From positions 11,377,479-11,441,478 of the forward strand of contig CM064545.1 in the NCBI GenBank assembly GCA_032716605.1: a stretch of 64,000 bases of DNA, read 5' to 3'. The notes under the pieces are model-generated. The model did not search any database. It was not told where the DNA came from and was given only the letters and a program-made list of their open reading frames with translations. Below, in pieces: positions 10,864 through 22,174 of this stretch. How positions within the stretch are numbered: position 1 is the stretch's first letter; each line of letters begins with the position of its first letter. This DNA is from Paralithodes platypus (Eukaryota > Arthropoda > Malacostraca > Decapoda > Lithodidae). A program made the position numbers and the translations under genes.

Positions 10864-11591
10864 TGGACATTTGATAGGGTTTAAAACATTAGATGGGGAT
10901 TCATAAAACAAAGTACGTTTCCCGACGGCTCACCCCTTTTCTCAATGCACAGACTTCAACAGTAGCGATATATTTCTGAATTACACTCCAGACTGTGGTG
11001 CTTTTGATTCCTAGCTGTATATCCAAAGCCACATATAGTCATCTCCTCCCGTGTAACTGTCCACCGAGCGCCATCTATCCTGCTCTAAACCACGTATGTA
11101 GGGTCAAGTCACTAATTTCGAATATAACTAACCCTAACATCACCTCGATTCAATCATATTAACCAATTACAACACAGTATGAAGTATGATACCAAATCAC
11201 AATAACTGGATGTGAAAAACAATAACGCAGCTGGTTTCAATGCCCGACACTAATTAATTGGCGTAAATAGTTTATTTTCTCCATGAAATTTCATATGCAA
11301 CTTGTCGAAAGCAACTGCAATAATATGCCGAACACTGTGCAAACAATGCCAACTCATTTGGGAGGTGGCCAATACCAAGTGAGTAATGTAGTTCCAAATG
11401 TTTCTTCTCCATTTCCGAAAGATCGTTCGTTCAATGTGTATGGCAGTGGCGATTTACCTCGAACAATGACGATGTCTAAAGTAAAATATATAATTATAAT
11501 ACGTCATTTACCGTCGAGAATATATAGTTTCCCACTGGGAAAAACGTGTATATGTGTCATAATTAATGTTTTGTGGTCAAGTCTGTGATCA
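10864..11591. other. No recognisable gene
   Basis: The longest frame (11283-11588, plus) gives a 101-residue peptide with no recognisable domain and no supporting signals. I do not call it a gene. Confidence 0.4.
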
Positions 11592-11776
11592 TTGTTGTTA
11601 GTGGCTGAGGGAGACAAAAGGCAGAACTGCCTGCAGCGAGTGCCTCCCCCAGAGTTGAAAGGGTGACAGGGTCAAAATCAAGGGACGTTCGAGCTAAAAT
11701 GCCTGGACACACAGAGTTTGAAGCAATTAAGTCATAAGAAGAAGGAAAGACTCATTCTGGGAGAGAGTTCCAGAGC

Positions 11777-12378
11777 TCAGCAATTGAATAGAAGAAAGTC
11801 AGAATAGTGTTTCACTCTTGAGTTGGAGAGTTGCACAGAGTAGGGGTGGGATTGTGTTGCAAGGCGGGTAATACATACCCTACGTAGAGGAGGTGGTATA
11901 CACTGGGAAAGCTCCGAGGAACACTGATTATTGTAGTAGCGATAAAATAACGAGAGAGATATAACATTGCGGCGAAGAGAGAGATAATGCAGAGAGTTGG
12001 TGAGTGGACGGGAGTTAATGATACGAAAGGCTTTCCTTTCTAATTTGTCTAGGAGTGCGGTGTGAGAGGATCCTCCCCAGACATGTGAACAATACTCAAT
12101 ACAAGGACGCACTGTGACCCTGTACAGAGCAAGAAGTTGCGCAGGGGTAAAGAACCCCTTGAGGCGGTTGAGCACACCCAGCTTCTGGGAGGCTGCCTTA
12201 GCAAGACTGGTAATATGGTCCTTCCAAGTGAGAACAGAAGAAAAAGAGACACTGAGAATATTGAGAGAAGATGAAGGATTGATTTTTGTATTATTGAAGA
12301 ATAAGGGATAGTCTTCTGGAGGTTCCTGACGGGTAGTAAGATGGATAAATTGGGTCTTGGAAGCATTGAATGCAACAA
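11777..12378 (-). pseudogene. Alpha RT thumb and C-terminal region
   Basis: Frame 12175-11777 includes LNRLKGFFTPAQLLALYR, RPCIEYCSHVWG and LDKLERKAFRIIN, the usual post-palm block of CR1/jockey reverse transcriptases. Residues upstream are in shifted frames, so at least one frameshift separates it from the palm. No RNase H follows; the sequence runs into the 3' UTR. Confidence 0.75.
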
Positions 12379-12460
12379 GGTTTTCTCTACCCCAATTGGA
12401 AATAGTAGCTAGATCAAAGGATAAGTGTTTTATGGCTTCATTACGTTTGTTTTTGAGGGA

Positions 12461-12868
12461 CTACTGGCTGGGGGGTTCTGAAAAACGAATTGAGTAGTGT
12501 AAGGTAGAATCGTCTGCATATGAATGGATGGGACTGGATGTACAGTTGAGAAGATCATTTATGAAAATTTGAAAGAGAATAGGAGATAGGACAGAACCCT
12601 GAGAAACACCGGAGATGATAGGATGAGGAAGTGAGCGATGGCCGTCCAAAACCGCAGCTATGGAACGGCCGGAAAGGAAATTAGAGACAAAGGCACAGAT
12701 GGAGGGATAGAAACCGAAGGAAGGTAGTTTGGAAATTAAAAATTTGTGCCAAACTCTATCGAAGGCCTTCGATATGTCTAGTGCAACAGAAAAGTCTCAC
12801 CGAAGTCCCGAAAGTTGGATGACCAAGAGTTAGTAAGATACGAAAGAAGATCACCAGTAGAGCGACCC
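12461..12868 (-). pseudogene. Alpha RT palm (YADD)
   Basis: Minus-strand segment with SGVSQGSVLSPILF and SYADDSTL, the B and C motifs of non-LTR reverse transcriptases; YADD holds two of the catalytic aspartates. Upstream (about 12700-12800) lies a shifted stretch that parallels LDISKAFDRVWH in copy gamma. A P1 MITE at 12873 separates it from the rest of RT. Confidence 0.75.
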
Positions 12869-12872
12869 TTAA

Positions 12873-13347
12873 CACCTTACGAGCGGCCTATGCGGTTTAT
12901 TTATGTGTACCGCACAGCGGGGTGTTTTTAGCCAAAATAGGGCTGTTTACGTGATCATTTTCATGCCTAAATAAGACCCAGAACGTAAACAACCATCCCT
13001 GAAAGGGCATAAACAGAGCTTTCGAATGACACCATAACGATCCTTGTATGATGGATAGTTTTCTTGCAATAACCGTGCAACGCGAGTGCAAAAAGCAGGT
13101 AATTCGGTACTTTCAGTACATAATTGAGTATGTAGCGAGTGAGAGAGGGAGGAGGGAGCTGAGATTTGTGTCAGTAGGTTCGCCGCGGTGGTCTGGAGCA
13201 GTCATACGCTCGCTAGTCTCCTGCCACCACTTGTCTCTCTCTCTCAGCCACATTACGTGCTGAAATTGCCACTCGAGTTATGTCGAGCGCCGCCACATAG
13301 TCCAGCTTTATTTAACTCGACTTATGTTGCTCGCCGCTAATTATGGG
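12873..13347 (+). mobile_element. TTAA MITE family P1, copy 3
   Basis: 475 bp between TTAA 12869-12872 and 13348-13351, with the same termini as copy 2. It splits the RT of fragment alpha; copy gamma (about 56640-56690) lacks the insert at the corresponding place. It contains the family's 71-codon frame (13048-13263), nearly identical to copy 2. Confidence 0.9.
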
Positions 13348-13351
13348 TTAA

Positions 13352-14044
13352 AGAAGCCATATTGGCGATCTGAGAGCAGATTATGAGAAGAGAAATGCTT
13401 AAGAAATTTGGAAGCTAGAATAGTTTCAAAAACTTTAGAGATACAAGAGATGAGAGCAATTAGACGATAGTTGGAGGGTTGAGAGCAGTCACCCTTCTTT
13501 GGGACAGGTTGAATGAGAGCAAACTTCCGTCAAGAAGGGAAGACGTTAGAGGAGAGACAGTGACAAAAGAGTTTGCCTAGGCAGGGGTCAGCACGGAAGC
13601 AAAATTTTTGAGTACAACAGGAGGAACACCGTCCGGACCGTACGCCTTCTTAGTATTAAGCCCAGAGAGGGTAGAAAGTACATCTTTAGACGATATTAGG
13701 ATATTAGGCATAAGTAGGAGAGAAGGGGGTGGAGAGGGAGGAATAGCACTGGAATCATCCAAGGTTGAGTTTCTAGCAAAAGTTTGAGTGAAGAGTTAAG
13801 CTTTGTCAGAGGAAGAAGTGATGGTTGTGCCATCAGAGTGGAAAAGGGGAGGGTAAGACGAGGAAGAAAAAATGGTTGGAGAGGTTTTTGGCTAGATGCC
13901 AGAAAGCTTGGAAAGAGCTAGAGTTGGATAGTTCAGTGCATTTATTATTGAGGAAAGAATGCTTGGCAAGTCGAAGAACAGATTTGGCTTGATTCCGGGC
14001 AGAAACATAGGAAGAATGAGATTCTTGAGTTTTAAGGCGTATAC
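13352..14044 (-). pseudogene. Alpha RT N-terminal region
   Basis: Minus-strand relic with frameshifts. The clearest block (13762-13577) reads …DVLSTLSGLNTKKAYGPDGVPP…, the KAxGPDGxP motif before RT motif 1. The equivalent part of gamma lies at about 56700-57130. The fragment stops near 14044, where similarity to gamma ends, as expected for 5' truncation. Confidence 0.7.
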
Positions 14045-14075
14045 AGAGTGCCCCATTATTTTATATATATATATT

Positions 14076-14937
14076 TGTCCCCACACATGCAAACAATACT
14101 CAATACAGAGGCCCACTGTGCCCAGATACAGAGCAAGAAGCTGTTCGAGAGTGAAGAACCCACGGAGATGGTTGAGCACACCTAACTTCAAAAATAGTTT
14201 CAAAAACTTTAGAAATGCAAGATATGAGAATAATTGGACCATAGTTGGAGGGCTGGGAGCGGTCACCCTTCTTTAGGACATGTTGGATAAGAGCAAACTT
14301 CCAGCAAGTAGGAAAGACAGAGACGAAAGAGTTTGCTTAGCCAGTGAGTCAGCACGGAAGAACAGTTTTTTAGTACAACAGGAGGAACAACATCCGGTCC
14401 ATACACCTTCTTAGTATTAAGCCCAGAGGGCAAAGATTACATCCTTAGAAGATATTATGATCTTAGGCATAAATATGTGAGAAGGGGGTGGAGAAGGAGG
14501 AGTAGCGCCGGAATCATACATGGTGGAGTTTTTAGCGAAAATTGTTAGCGAAGGGTTCAGCTTTGTCAGAGGAAGAGGTGGAGGTGGTACCGTCAGAGTG
14601 GAAAAGAGGAGGGAAAGACGAGGAAGTGAAATTGTTGAAGAGATTTTTGGCTAGATGCCAAAAAGCTTGTGAAGAGCTAGAGTTGGTAAGTTCAGAGCAT
14701 ATGTTATTGATGAAAGAGTTTTTGGCGAGTCGAAGGACAGAATTGGCTTGATTCCGGGCAGAGACATAATTATAAAGTACGGGACTCTTGAGTTTGAATG
14801 CGACGGTACCATTTGAATACTTCCTCCTTATTGCTGACAGCAGACGAACAAGCGTGAGTAAACCAAGATTTTTGTGAGTTAGTTTGAGAGAAAGAAAATG
14901 GGATGTATGCCGGTTCTTCCAGACCTGAAAGACTATT
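14076..14937 (-). pseudogene. Non-LTR fragment beta, internally deleted
   Basis: A second head-to-tail copy of the alpha family. 14076-14190 matches the RT thumb (RPCIEYC-type block). It then jumps at about 14190 to the RT N-terminal region (14195-14930), so the whole palm is missing. It ends at the left border of transposon X (about 14938). I cannot find its continuation to the right of X. Confidence 0.7.
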
Positions 14938-15440
14938 AATGCATAGGCTGAGGGGTTCCCCGTAAATATGTTTTTTGTACCCTAAGTTCGTCCTCTAACT
15001 CATGAAGTAAATCATCTGGGCTATCATAAAAACGAGGGTAGAATTTTGCCATAATGGTAAATCGGCAGAAATTCAGGGCTGTTTATTGGGCAATTGTGAC
15101 ACAAACTTGACCCAACATTTGAGGTGAGGAAAATTCTACACTTCATAACTCCATCCAGAAACACGTACAAATATTGAATGATCACTCAAAATGTTCGTCT
15201 TTGAATGCTCTACCAGATGATATATAACACATGACATTAAATTTGATATGTAGGTCAGCAGCGGTCAAAAGGTCATGACATTTTAAGTTTTCTTAAAATT
15301 TGAGTAGTATAGCATTATTCGTCTCTTTTACTCAAATACAAGATTATTTGTGTTAATTCTAAGTAAAATCCTTTAATTTGGACCTCAGCAGACATATTGA
15401 AACAACCCATTTTTCATTATTACACATAATATAGCATAGG
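14938..15440 (+). repeat. Left terminal inverted repeat of X
   Basis: Pairs with 25447-25577 (outer part, containing AAGTTCGTCCTCTAA and GAGGGTAGA) and 20915-21271 (inner part, containing TTTATTGGGCAATTGTGACA and TAAGTAAAATCCTTTA). Similarity is high but not perfect, with small indels. Confidence 0.85.
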
Positions 15441-16035
15441 TGGCAACTGAAAAAAGGTCAAGTATGGAAATCGGAGACTTTTTTTTCCGAATCCCTGGGT
15501 AAGGTTTACAATTTATTATATACCTTCAGCTATGTACTGTGTGCGTTTTGAACCATCTATACTGTTTTTTTAATATGAAATCAGCTTTCAATGCTTGATT
15601 TTTATGTTATTTACATCACAGGTCACTTACTGTAGATCAAAACGTTCATATCAGTCACTAGCTCAATATTTCTGCTAAAATATTCATTTTTCGAAAGACT
15701 ATATTACCATTCTCTTACCATACTTCAGGTCTTTTTCAATGTACATTTGCCTATAGTCTGCAATTTGTAAATTTATCATAATGCATTGCTGGTCTCACTT
15801 TTGAGTGCTAAAAGAAGCTTTACACACATTTCCCTCTTTCAGTTCACTCTTGACATGTATAAGTTTCACAAGGCAGGTTTTGGTCCCGACAATAGCATCT
15901 TATGACAGCACATTGTATCAGTCATATGCTTAATGCATCTTACAAAATGATCACTTCACATGAACTACATAATTATATCATTTCTATATACATTTACTCA
16001 ACATGGTCTGCAATTATGGTTATACATGGTTAGTT

Positions 16036-17155
16036 TCACGGCTGAGTGCCGGAAGTATTTCTACAAACATTCCCTTCCTTGACCCCACTTTGATATTTAC
16101 AAAATGTACAACAAGGCAGGCCAATGTTCCGACATCTGCATCTTACATTGACACTTTGCGTACAAGTGCAATGTTTTGAAAAATCTTCTGGAATAGGATT
16201 CAACCCTGCATCTGGCATGAGCATTTTATCCACTTCTTCATAGCCATAATTAAGTGGGTCAAGCAAAATTGGACTGGGTGCCATAAGTGAGGTCATCTGG
16301 TAAGTAGTGTAGTATGAACACATGATGTGTGCTCTCAAAGAATGACTAATAGGCGGCAATTCATCCAGACGAGCCCTCTTACTTTGGTGGTACTGGAAAT
16401 TTCGGAGTGCATTCATTGTCTTGCATGGGGTCCCTTTCCTGAGTACTTGACACAGATATTACTCAGCAACTGATATCTGAGCTTCCATGTCACAAGTGGG
16501 TTTGCCAAACTGCTGCAAATACATCTCTAGTTTTGCAATCAATGCAGAATATTTGGTGCCTACTTTACTAGTGTAGTCACACCCAGTCAGGGTGCGAACT
16601 GCTGGGAGAACTTTACATAGCTCTCCTCCAAGTCACATTGCCAATGTGTGTGCACTGGGATGAATCTTGAGGAATCACCAACCCTTTAACCCACAGTTCA
16701 CAAAGACCGGACAGCTTCATTTGATCCCAATAATGCAGCAACAGGACTAGAACATCAGTGTCTGGAGAGAGCACTATGATTGATTTCATACCCTTTTTCA
16801 CCAAATGACCGGCATGTGGAATAGTTTTATCATCTGCTTCTAGGTTTGTATTCAATTCCCTACATTCTGATATTAACCTTTTGATAGAAGAATAGCAAGA
16901 AGTTGTTGTTTCTGATCCGGCAAACTGACAAACTACAATCTCAACATTTGGGAAGAGATCATTTGCTTGCCTTAATGCTTTGTCATGGAGTAGTGACTGC
17001 AGCTTCAACTTGTTGTTTTTTGAAGGCCAAAATCTATCCATATCTGTAGGTAATGGAGTCTCCCTTCTGATATCATGGAGTTCAATGGGTGCATTCTTCT
17101 CACGTTGCCTCCTCTCTGAATCTTTGATGGATATTTCTAGGTATGAATCAAACAC
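16036..17155 (-). pseudogene. X protein: FEN1/PIN-like nuclease domain and CXC tail
   Basis: Minus-strand relic in several frames. It shows FDSYLEISIKDSERRQREK (flap-nuclease-like D…K-rich segment), then LEADDKTIPHAGHL…SIIVLSPDTDVLVLL (E-x-D and D-x-D motifs), then across a frameshift (about 16575-16600) LTGCDYTSKVG, resembling the GCDY motif of FEN1-type nucleases. The C-terminus (16180-16040) has the cysteine cluster CTCTQSVNVRCRCRN followed by CCTFC, like the CXC tail of II. Order and spacing of acidic motifs agree with II. The fold and any activity are inferred from motifs only. Confidence 0.6.
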
Positions 17156-17370
17156 TAAGTCAATTATATGAGCATACTTTGGATGTATTTGAGTAAAGCG
17201 TCAGTAAGCTGACCAACGTTTGAATGTTGCTTTGTTCTAATTCTATGTACAGCTGCCATCACATCAAGTATGTATCCAGTCTGTGGATTCTGGACATGGT
17301 GTTCTTGAGTAATCCTTGATGAGGCTCTTTTCCAACTCTATTACCATGGTGCTTTTTCTTGCCCGGCTCA

Positions 17371-18123
17371 TCAGGCCATATGTATCATCAAAGAGCGGAG
17401 ATGTAGATGATAAGTCATACTCATTTCCCTTCCGCGAGCCTTGGCAACCTCTAGTAGCCGCTGCATTTGCCCATCATGATTATGTGATGACTTTGGACGG
17501 TTCTTCAATGCCCGAGTTTTGTTATAGAGTGATCGGAATGTCTTGAGGTCTGTTCTATGGATTGGCTCACCAAATCTTACTGTCTTCTCTACCAATCTTT
17601 CTCTCCTAAATTGGTTATAGGCAGCTTCGCCAATGGCTTGAACATTCAACATTTGTTTTCGGATGTCCTCTGTCATTATTTCTCTGGTTAGGATATTGTG
17701 CAACTTAGGTTCAGGTGTTGGTACGATGAAAGGGTTCTCGGTTCTCCCAATAACGGTCAGAATGGACTGAATGTTCCTTTCATCATTTTCGGTTTTAGCT
17801 GTAGTGAATGCCCTATTGACATCTAGGTCATATGACGCCGTCTGAACTCCACTCAGTTCCCGGTACAAATTTGTTACTGCCAGCATTTCATGGTAAATCA
17901 GCTCCCAATGTGCCACATACTGCTTTTGTCTTGTTCTATCAATAATCCCAGATGCACTCTTCTGAGACTTATTGATTGTCTGTTCCAGTGCCATATCAGC
18001 TCCAACTGCCTTGAATTTCCCTGGTGTTCGTTTTACCACAAATTTCCCATCATTTAATGCTTCATATACTTCAGGGTTAGTTTCTGGTACTGGTGCATAT
18101 CCTCCACATACAATGAACACCAT
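17371..18123 (-). pseudogene. X protein: DDE-like region, C-terminal part
   Basis: A 250-residue minus-strand frame. It contains FVVKRTPGKFKAVGADMALEQTINKS, which aligns with FVVHKTSRDFSAMALDQAHEQAN in II copy 2 (52096-52170). The conserved E in D/A-x2-x-EQ-x2-N is a candidate third acidic residue of a DDE-type transposase. The rest (…NPFIVPTPEPKLHNILTREIMTEDIRKQML…) lies between the DDE-like and nuclease-like regions. It overlaps the preceding frame by 70 bp, which marks a frameshift. Confidence 0.55.
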
Positions 18124-18845
18124 TGTAGATAGTTGGTCGAGCCAAAAGTAGCGAATAGTGGGAGATCTTGTATTGCCTGTAGTTGAAGAGTCCAGTTACC
18201 CTCACGGTCACTTCGTAAGAGATTTTCAACATTGGACATCAGCGAAATGAATGTATCCCAGTGTTGGAAGGTTTCACTCTGTGACTTGCGGACTTGGATG
18301 AATTTATCAAAGGCACCAAAAAGAAAATCACAAGTTCCCTGAAATTGCTGCAGGGCAGTCATATTCAACTGGCTTGATTTTTCCCTTACTTTAGATTTCA
18401 TATTATGAATTACTTCTAGCTCTCCTTTATACTTGTGCAAGCTATCCTCCTCCTTCAGAAACTCAGCCCACTGTAACTGGCTCAAAGCTTCTTTTAGCAT
18501 TTGCATTCCATTCAATGATCTGGTATAGTACATTGCATTCAGCACAGAATCAACAACATTTGGGCCAAATACATTGATTTCTGTGAGAATTCTCTCGGCA
18601 CCACTTCCTTTCAAGTATTTTCCAAAGCATCCCAGAGCCACTTTTGTCATATGAAATTATCCTAGGCAAAGTACAATGTTATTGAACTCACTTGGGCGAA
18701 GAAGCTGTAGGTGACGGGCAATGCGATAAACACCCTCATCACATGTTATTGGCAATGTTGACTGATTAAGGTACCCAAGGAATCCCTGAAGATTCATCAT
18801 TGCAGTGTACACATCATCATACTTTGTGACAGGATGGGGTAACAC
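18054..18845 (-). pseudogene. X protein: DDE-like region, central part
   Basis: Two minus frames (18845-18657, 18650-18054) one codon apart. The first holds MMNLQGFLGYLNQSTLPITC followed by DEGVYRIA, which aligns with VVAYLNPGQVPVIAADQPIYAL in II. The second (…TKVALGCFGKYLKGSGAERIL…) aligns with IEMAALKSLGTLLKDSGWTGAL. The D of DEGVY/DQPIY is a candidate first acidic residue. An in-frame stop separates the two parts. Confidence 0.55.
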
Positions 18846-18864
18846 GGGGAGGAAGCCAACCCTT

Positions 18865-20660
18865 TTACACTAGGTTTTCTAAAAATAATATTGAGTTTGT
18901 TGCACTACATGTTGGCATTTCCTGACATTTGGGTTTGGTACACACATGCTTTGAGCCAAATTCCCCAAAGTCCAATCTAGCCAATAACCAGGCAGTATCT
19001 CTTGTTCGTACATCCTGCAGAAGTGCAGTTCTCTCGAAGTGAGTCACTGGAATTTTGTCATTTTCTGGGAGGTCAGGATTTTTGGCAGGTTTGTAAAACT
19101 CCTTCAAATGTTGGCACTTCAAATTTGCCTGAAACGACTTAGAACCATGATTAACTCCAGCTTCAGATACCTTGGGTTTCCTTTGATGAGATGTGCTGTC
19201 ATCCTGAAACACAACAGTCACTGTGTCATGGATCCCTTCCATCCCTGGCAGAGTCGCTTCATCATGATCAAAGTTATCAATGGCAGCTGTTGTGAAGACT
19301 GATGTGTCAAAATGACTGAGGAATGGAATAATTTGCTCCTCATCACTAGCAACGATGAACTTTGCCATATTGTTATGGAGGCGAGCAAGCTCATCATAGC
19401 TAGAACATAATCCAAATCTGTTGAAACTAGTGATTAATGATGCACTTTTGCAGTTATCATAAATGGCTTGTGAGTGCAATTGGGTGTACGCTTTCTACCA
19501 CCATGGAGAACATGATACATGATTTGGGATAGGCTCTGGATTTGCCTGAATTTAGCTGGGGATACAGTTGGATCATCAGCGGTGATTCCATCCTCCGACT
19601 TGGGTTCTTGGTCCATATCCGTATTTACCTTGCAGGCATTAAATGCATGACTATCAAAGTTAAACAGTTGGCCAAACAATCTGAGAAGGGGTTCTGGCAT
19701 TTCTACTATTCCATGCCTCTTTTTAGTCATATGTATCACAAAAACGATCTGTCAAATCAAAATCAACTGACTTCAAAGACTGTCTAAGTACTTCAGCACA
19801 CTCCCGGATAGGGTCTGTAGATCGTATTGTTTCAGCTAATGATTCTTGGGTGCCACTTGCACTGAAGAACAACAAATATCTGTTCGTCTGTTTTGGCAGA
19901 GCGAACCTAACTTTCTCCCCAAAATGATTAATAAGAAGTACCTTGACCTCTTGTTTTGTGATGTTACTTGAAGGGATCTTTTAATTCATACGATTTCGAA
20001 CATAGCTAAGTTCCAAACCCTCACCGTCAGACAAGTGTATTTCAATCTCTCTTATAACCTCTAACTTCCTTCTTTGTGCTCACTGAACCTGTCCTTTGAT
20101 TTAAGCATGCACGTTCATACTCAACCAAATATCTATTGATGCACCGTTTATGACACAATAAATATGCACCAAACACAGACTTATGTCTTGAAGGTCACAG
20201 GTTCTTCTGTATACATCATCCTGCAGAAGAAAAAAAACGTTGACTCTAGGAATTTAGCTGTTCTGTCTTTCTCTGAAATCCGATATTTTTCAAATACACC
20301 GTGGTACTTAATTTTCCCACATATCACACAAGTCTTTCTATATTGAGACAAAGAACTCTGCCCACTGTGAGCTGCACGAGGTGTGCTCTTGGATCTAAAG
20401 TGACGAACAGATGCCGATTTAACACTGCCTCCTGCATCTTCTCTATTTGGGCTGTTAGATTTCCTTGCCTCAATTTTATTAAGAGTTTTTTGCAAGGTGT
20501 AGGTCTTATAGCATTTGTTATTCATGTGATACTCAAAATTATCCTCACTAATCAATTTGAATATCTTATAAACACAGTCATTGCTGATTTCTGCTGCTTC
20601 CCTGTTGCTCTTTCTTCCTGCTTTGGGGTTTCTTGGGCTGATAACTGGCATATTATACAC
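18865..20660 (-). pseudogene. X protein: N-terminal Cys/His module and linker
   Basis: Minus-strand relic from 20660 in at least three frames. It shows DNFEYHMNNKCYKTYTLQKT and CVICGKIKYHGVFEK near the N-terminus, then MMYTEEPVTF (II has CSEEPVTFRL), and an open run 20030-19740 with one TAA. After that comes LFTTAAIDN-type sequence (here VFTTAAIDNFDHDEATLPGM; II has LFTTAVMDNIDH). The Cys-x2-Cys and His/Cys pairs suggest a zinc-binding DNA-recognition module. Segment order is the same as in II. Confidence 0.55.
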
Positions 20661-20914
20661 TTGGAGACGTCAGAAGTTAACTTCACAATTTATTCAGCCA
20701 TGGTTCTTCAAAAAACTGAAATAAAGCATTTCAATCAATACTTATCCCTTGAAGAAAAAATATGTTAAATCAAACATTGTATAATGCTCAATACACATTG
20801 AAAACATATCTGAAAGCAAATAATAAAGACTAGAACCCATTCACATTTTCCAGATACAAATGGCCATCTTTATGTGTTTTTAGACAGTGACTGTTTTCAC
20901 TTTGCACCTATGCT

Positions 20915-21271
20915 ATATTGTGTGTAATAATGAAACATGGGTTGTTGTAATATGTCTACTGAGGTCCAAAGTAAAGGATTTTACTTAGAATTAACAAAAA
21001 TAATCTTGCATTTGAGTAAAAGAGACGAATATTGCAATACTACTCAAATTTTAAGAAAACTTAATATGGCATGACCTTTTGACCTCTGCTGACCTACATA
21101 TCACATTTAAATTTATGTGTTATATATTGTCTTGTAGATCATTCAAAGACGAACATTTTGAGTGGTTATTCAATAGTTTTACGTGTTTCTGGATGGAGTT
21201 ATGAAGCATTGAATTTTCCTCACCTCAAATTTTGGGTCAAGTTTTTGTCACAATTGCCCAATAAACAACCC
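20915..21271 (-). repeat. Right terminal inverted repeat of X, inner part
   Basis: Reverse complement of about 15065-15440. It ends ACAACCC at 21271, where element II is inserted. The outer part of the same repeat resumes at 25447 with CCCTGAATTTCTCC, so CCC is duplicated on both sides of II. Confidence 0.85.
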
Positions 21272-21440
21272 TGGTGGAGCAGATAACTGCAAATTTCAGG
21301 AGAATCGTTCAAATGGTGATGCAAGCATGAAATTTGGTACATGTACCCTTCAAGGTCCATTCTTATCAGAAATACCGCTGGTCACGCGAAAATCCAAGAT
21401 GGCGGTCATTTTTCAAGATGGCTGCCGTGCCTGACCATAT
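21272..21440 (+). repeat. Left terminal inverted repeat of II copy 1
   Basis: Matches the reverse complement of about 25270-25446, including AATCGTTCAAATGGTGATGC and ATACCGCTGG. It contains AAGATGGCGG and AAGATGGCTGCC, which resemble YY1/PHO sites. Confidence 0.8.
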
Positions 21441-22174
21441 ATTGCTTAATTTTGTTTTAATTATTACCTGGTGAACATTTTAAGAGAAAACTGTTTCTTG
21501 CTAACCAGATTAATGAGAAGCACTGTTTTAATCATTGTCATAGTCTATAATTGGAATTTTAGAATGGCATCCAAGATGGCGTCCATTCATTTCATATGTT
21601 CATATCTAAGCAACTACTGAACATATTATATACATGATTTTTGGTGTGCACATACATTCTTTGGGTCAGATAATCCAATGAAGCCATTTTCACATTTGTT
21701 AGTAAGGACTGAGGCAGTGATGAGATCTTGCAAATATAATAGAGTGATGTCAACACACAACCAGGGCACACTGGTAACATCGCTGCTGTGCAACTCAGCA
21801 TGGGGTTCAGTGTCAGCTTATTTTACTGTACTATACTATAAGTTGTAGTGTAGTTTAATTTAGTGTCCCAAATGCTTTCTAACAGCCCCATATCAATTAG
21901 CTACTAGACAGTAGTTGGTAGTTAGTAGATAGAGTTAGATAGCCGCACCTGAATTGACAGGGTGTGCCAGCGCGGGAGAGCCGAGCCAAGGGTAAGGGGC
22001 CTATACATGACTTGCTCATGTACTTACCTGGATGGTGTACAGATCACACGGGACTTAAATGGCACTGGATGAATGATTGAGCTAGGTGTAGGTCACCCGA
22101 ACCTAGTTGTATCCCATAAAGTAATGTGTGTGTAATTTCGTTAAGGTGGTAAAAGGATAAACCTTCGGCCTTAA

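Larger units (their letters stand above)
11592..14044 (-). mobile_element. Non-LTR retrotransposon fragment alpha (CR1/jockey group)
   Basis: Minus-strand, 5'-truncated copy of a family also found at 14076-14937 (beta) and, split, at 42242-42751 plus 56010-58020 (gamma). The 3' end is near 11592, where the minus strand reads GGCAGTTCTGCCTTTTGTCT before the tail. Reading 14044 to 11592 gives the RT N-terminal region, palm with YADD, thumb and 3' UTR. A P1 MITE splits it at TTAA 12869. Confidence 0.8.

Noticed and set aside
10577..10911. Three overlapping minus-strand frames of (YYWCILLSISIIG) type
   Set aside because: Product of a 29-bp minisatellite without stops on the minus strand; no gene signals.
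11283..11588. A 101-residue plus-strand frame as a host exon
   Set aside because: No recognisable domain, no splice or promoter context, and AT-rich surroundings.
91..13263. A 71-codon frame shared by three P1 MITE copies (91-306, 3358-3573, 13048-13263) as a conserved small gene
   Set aside because: The copies are recent, most differences between them change the amino acid, and copy 4 lacks the full frame. Conservation is explained by common origin, not selection.
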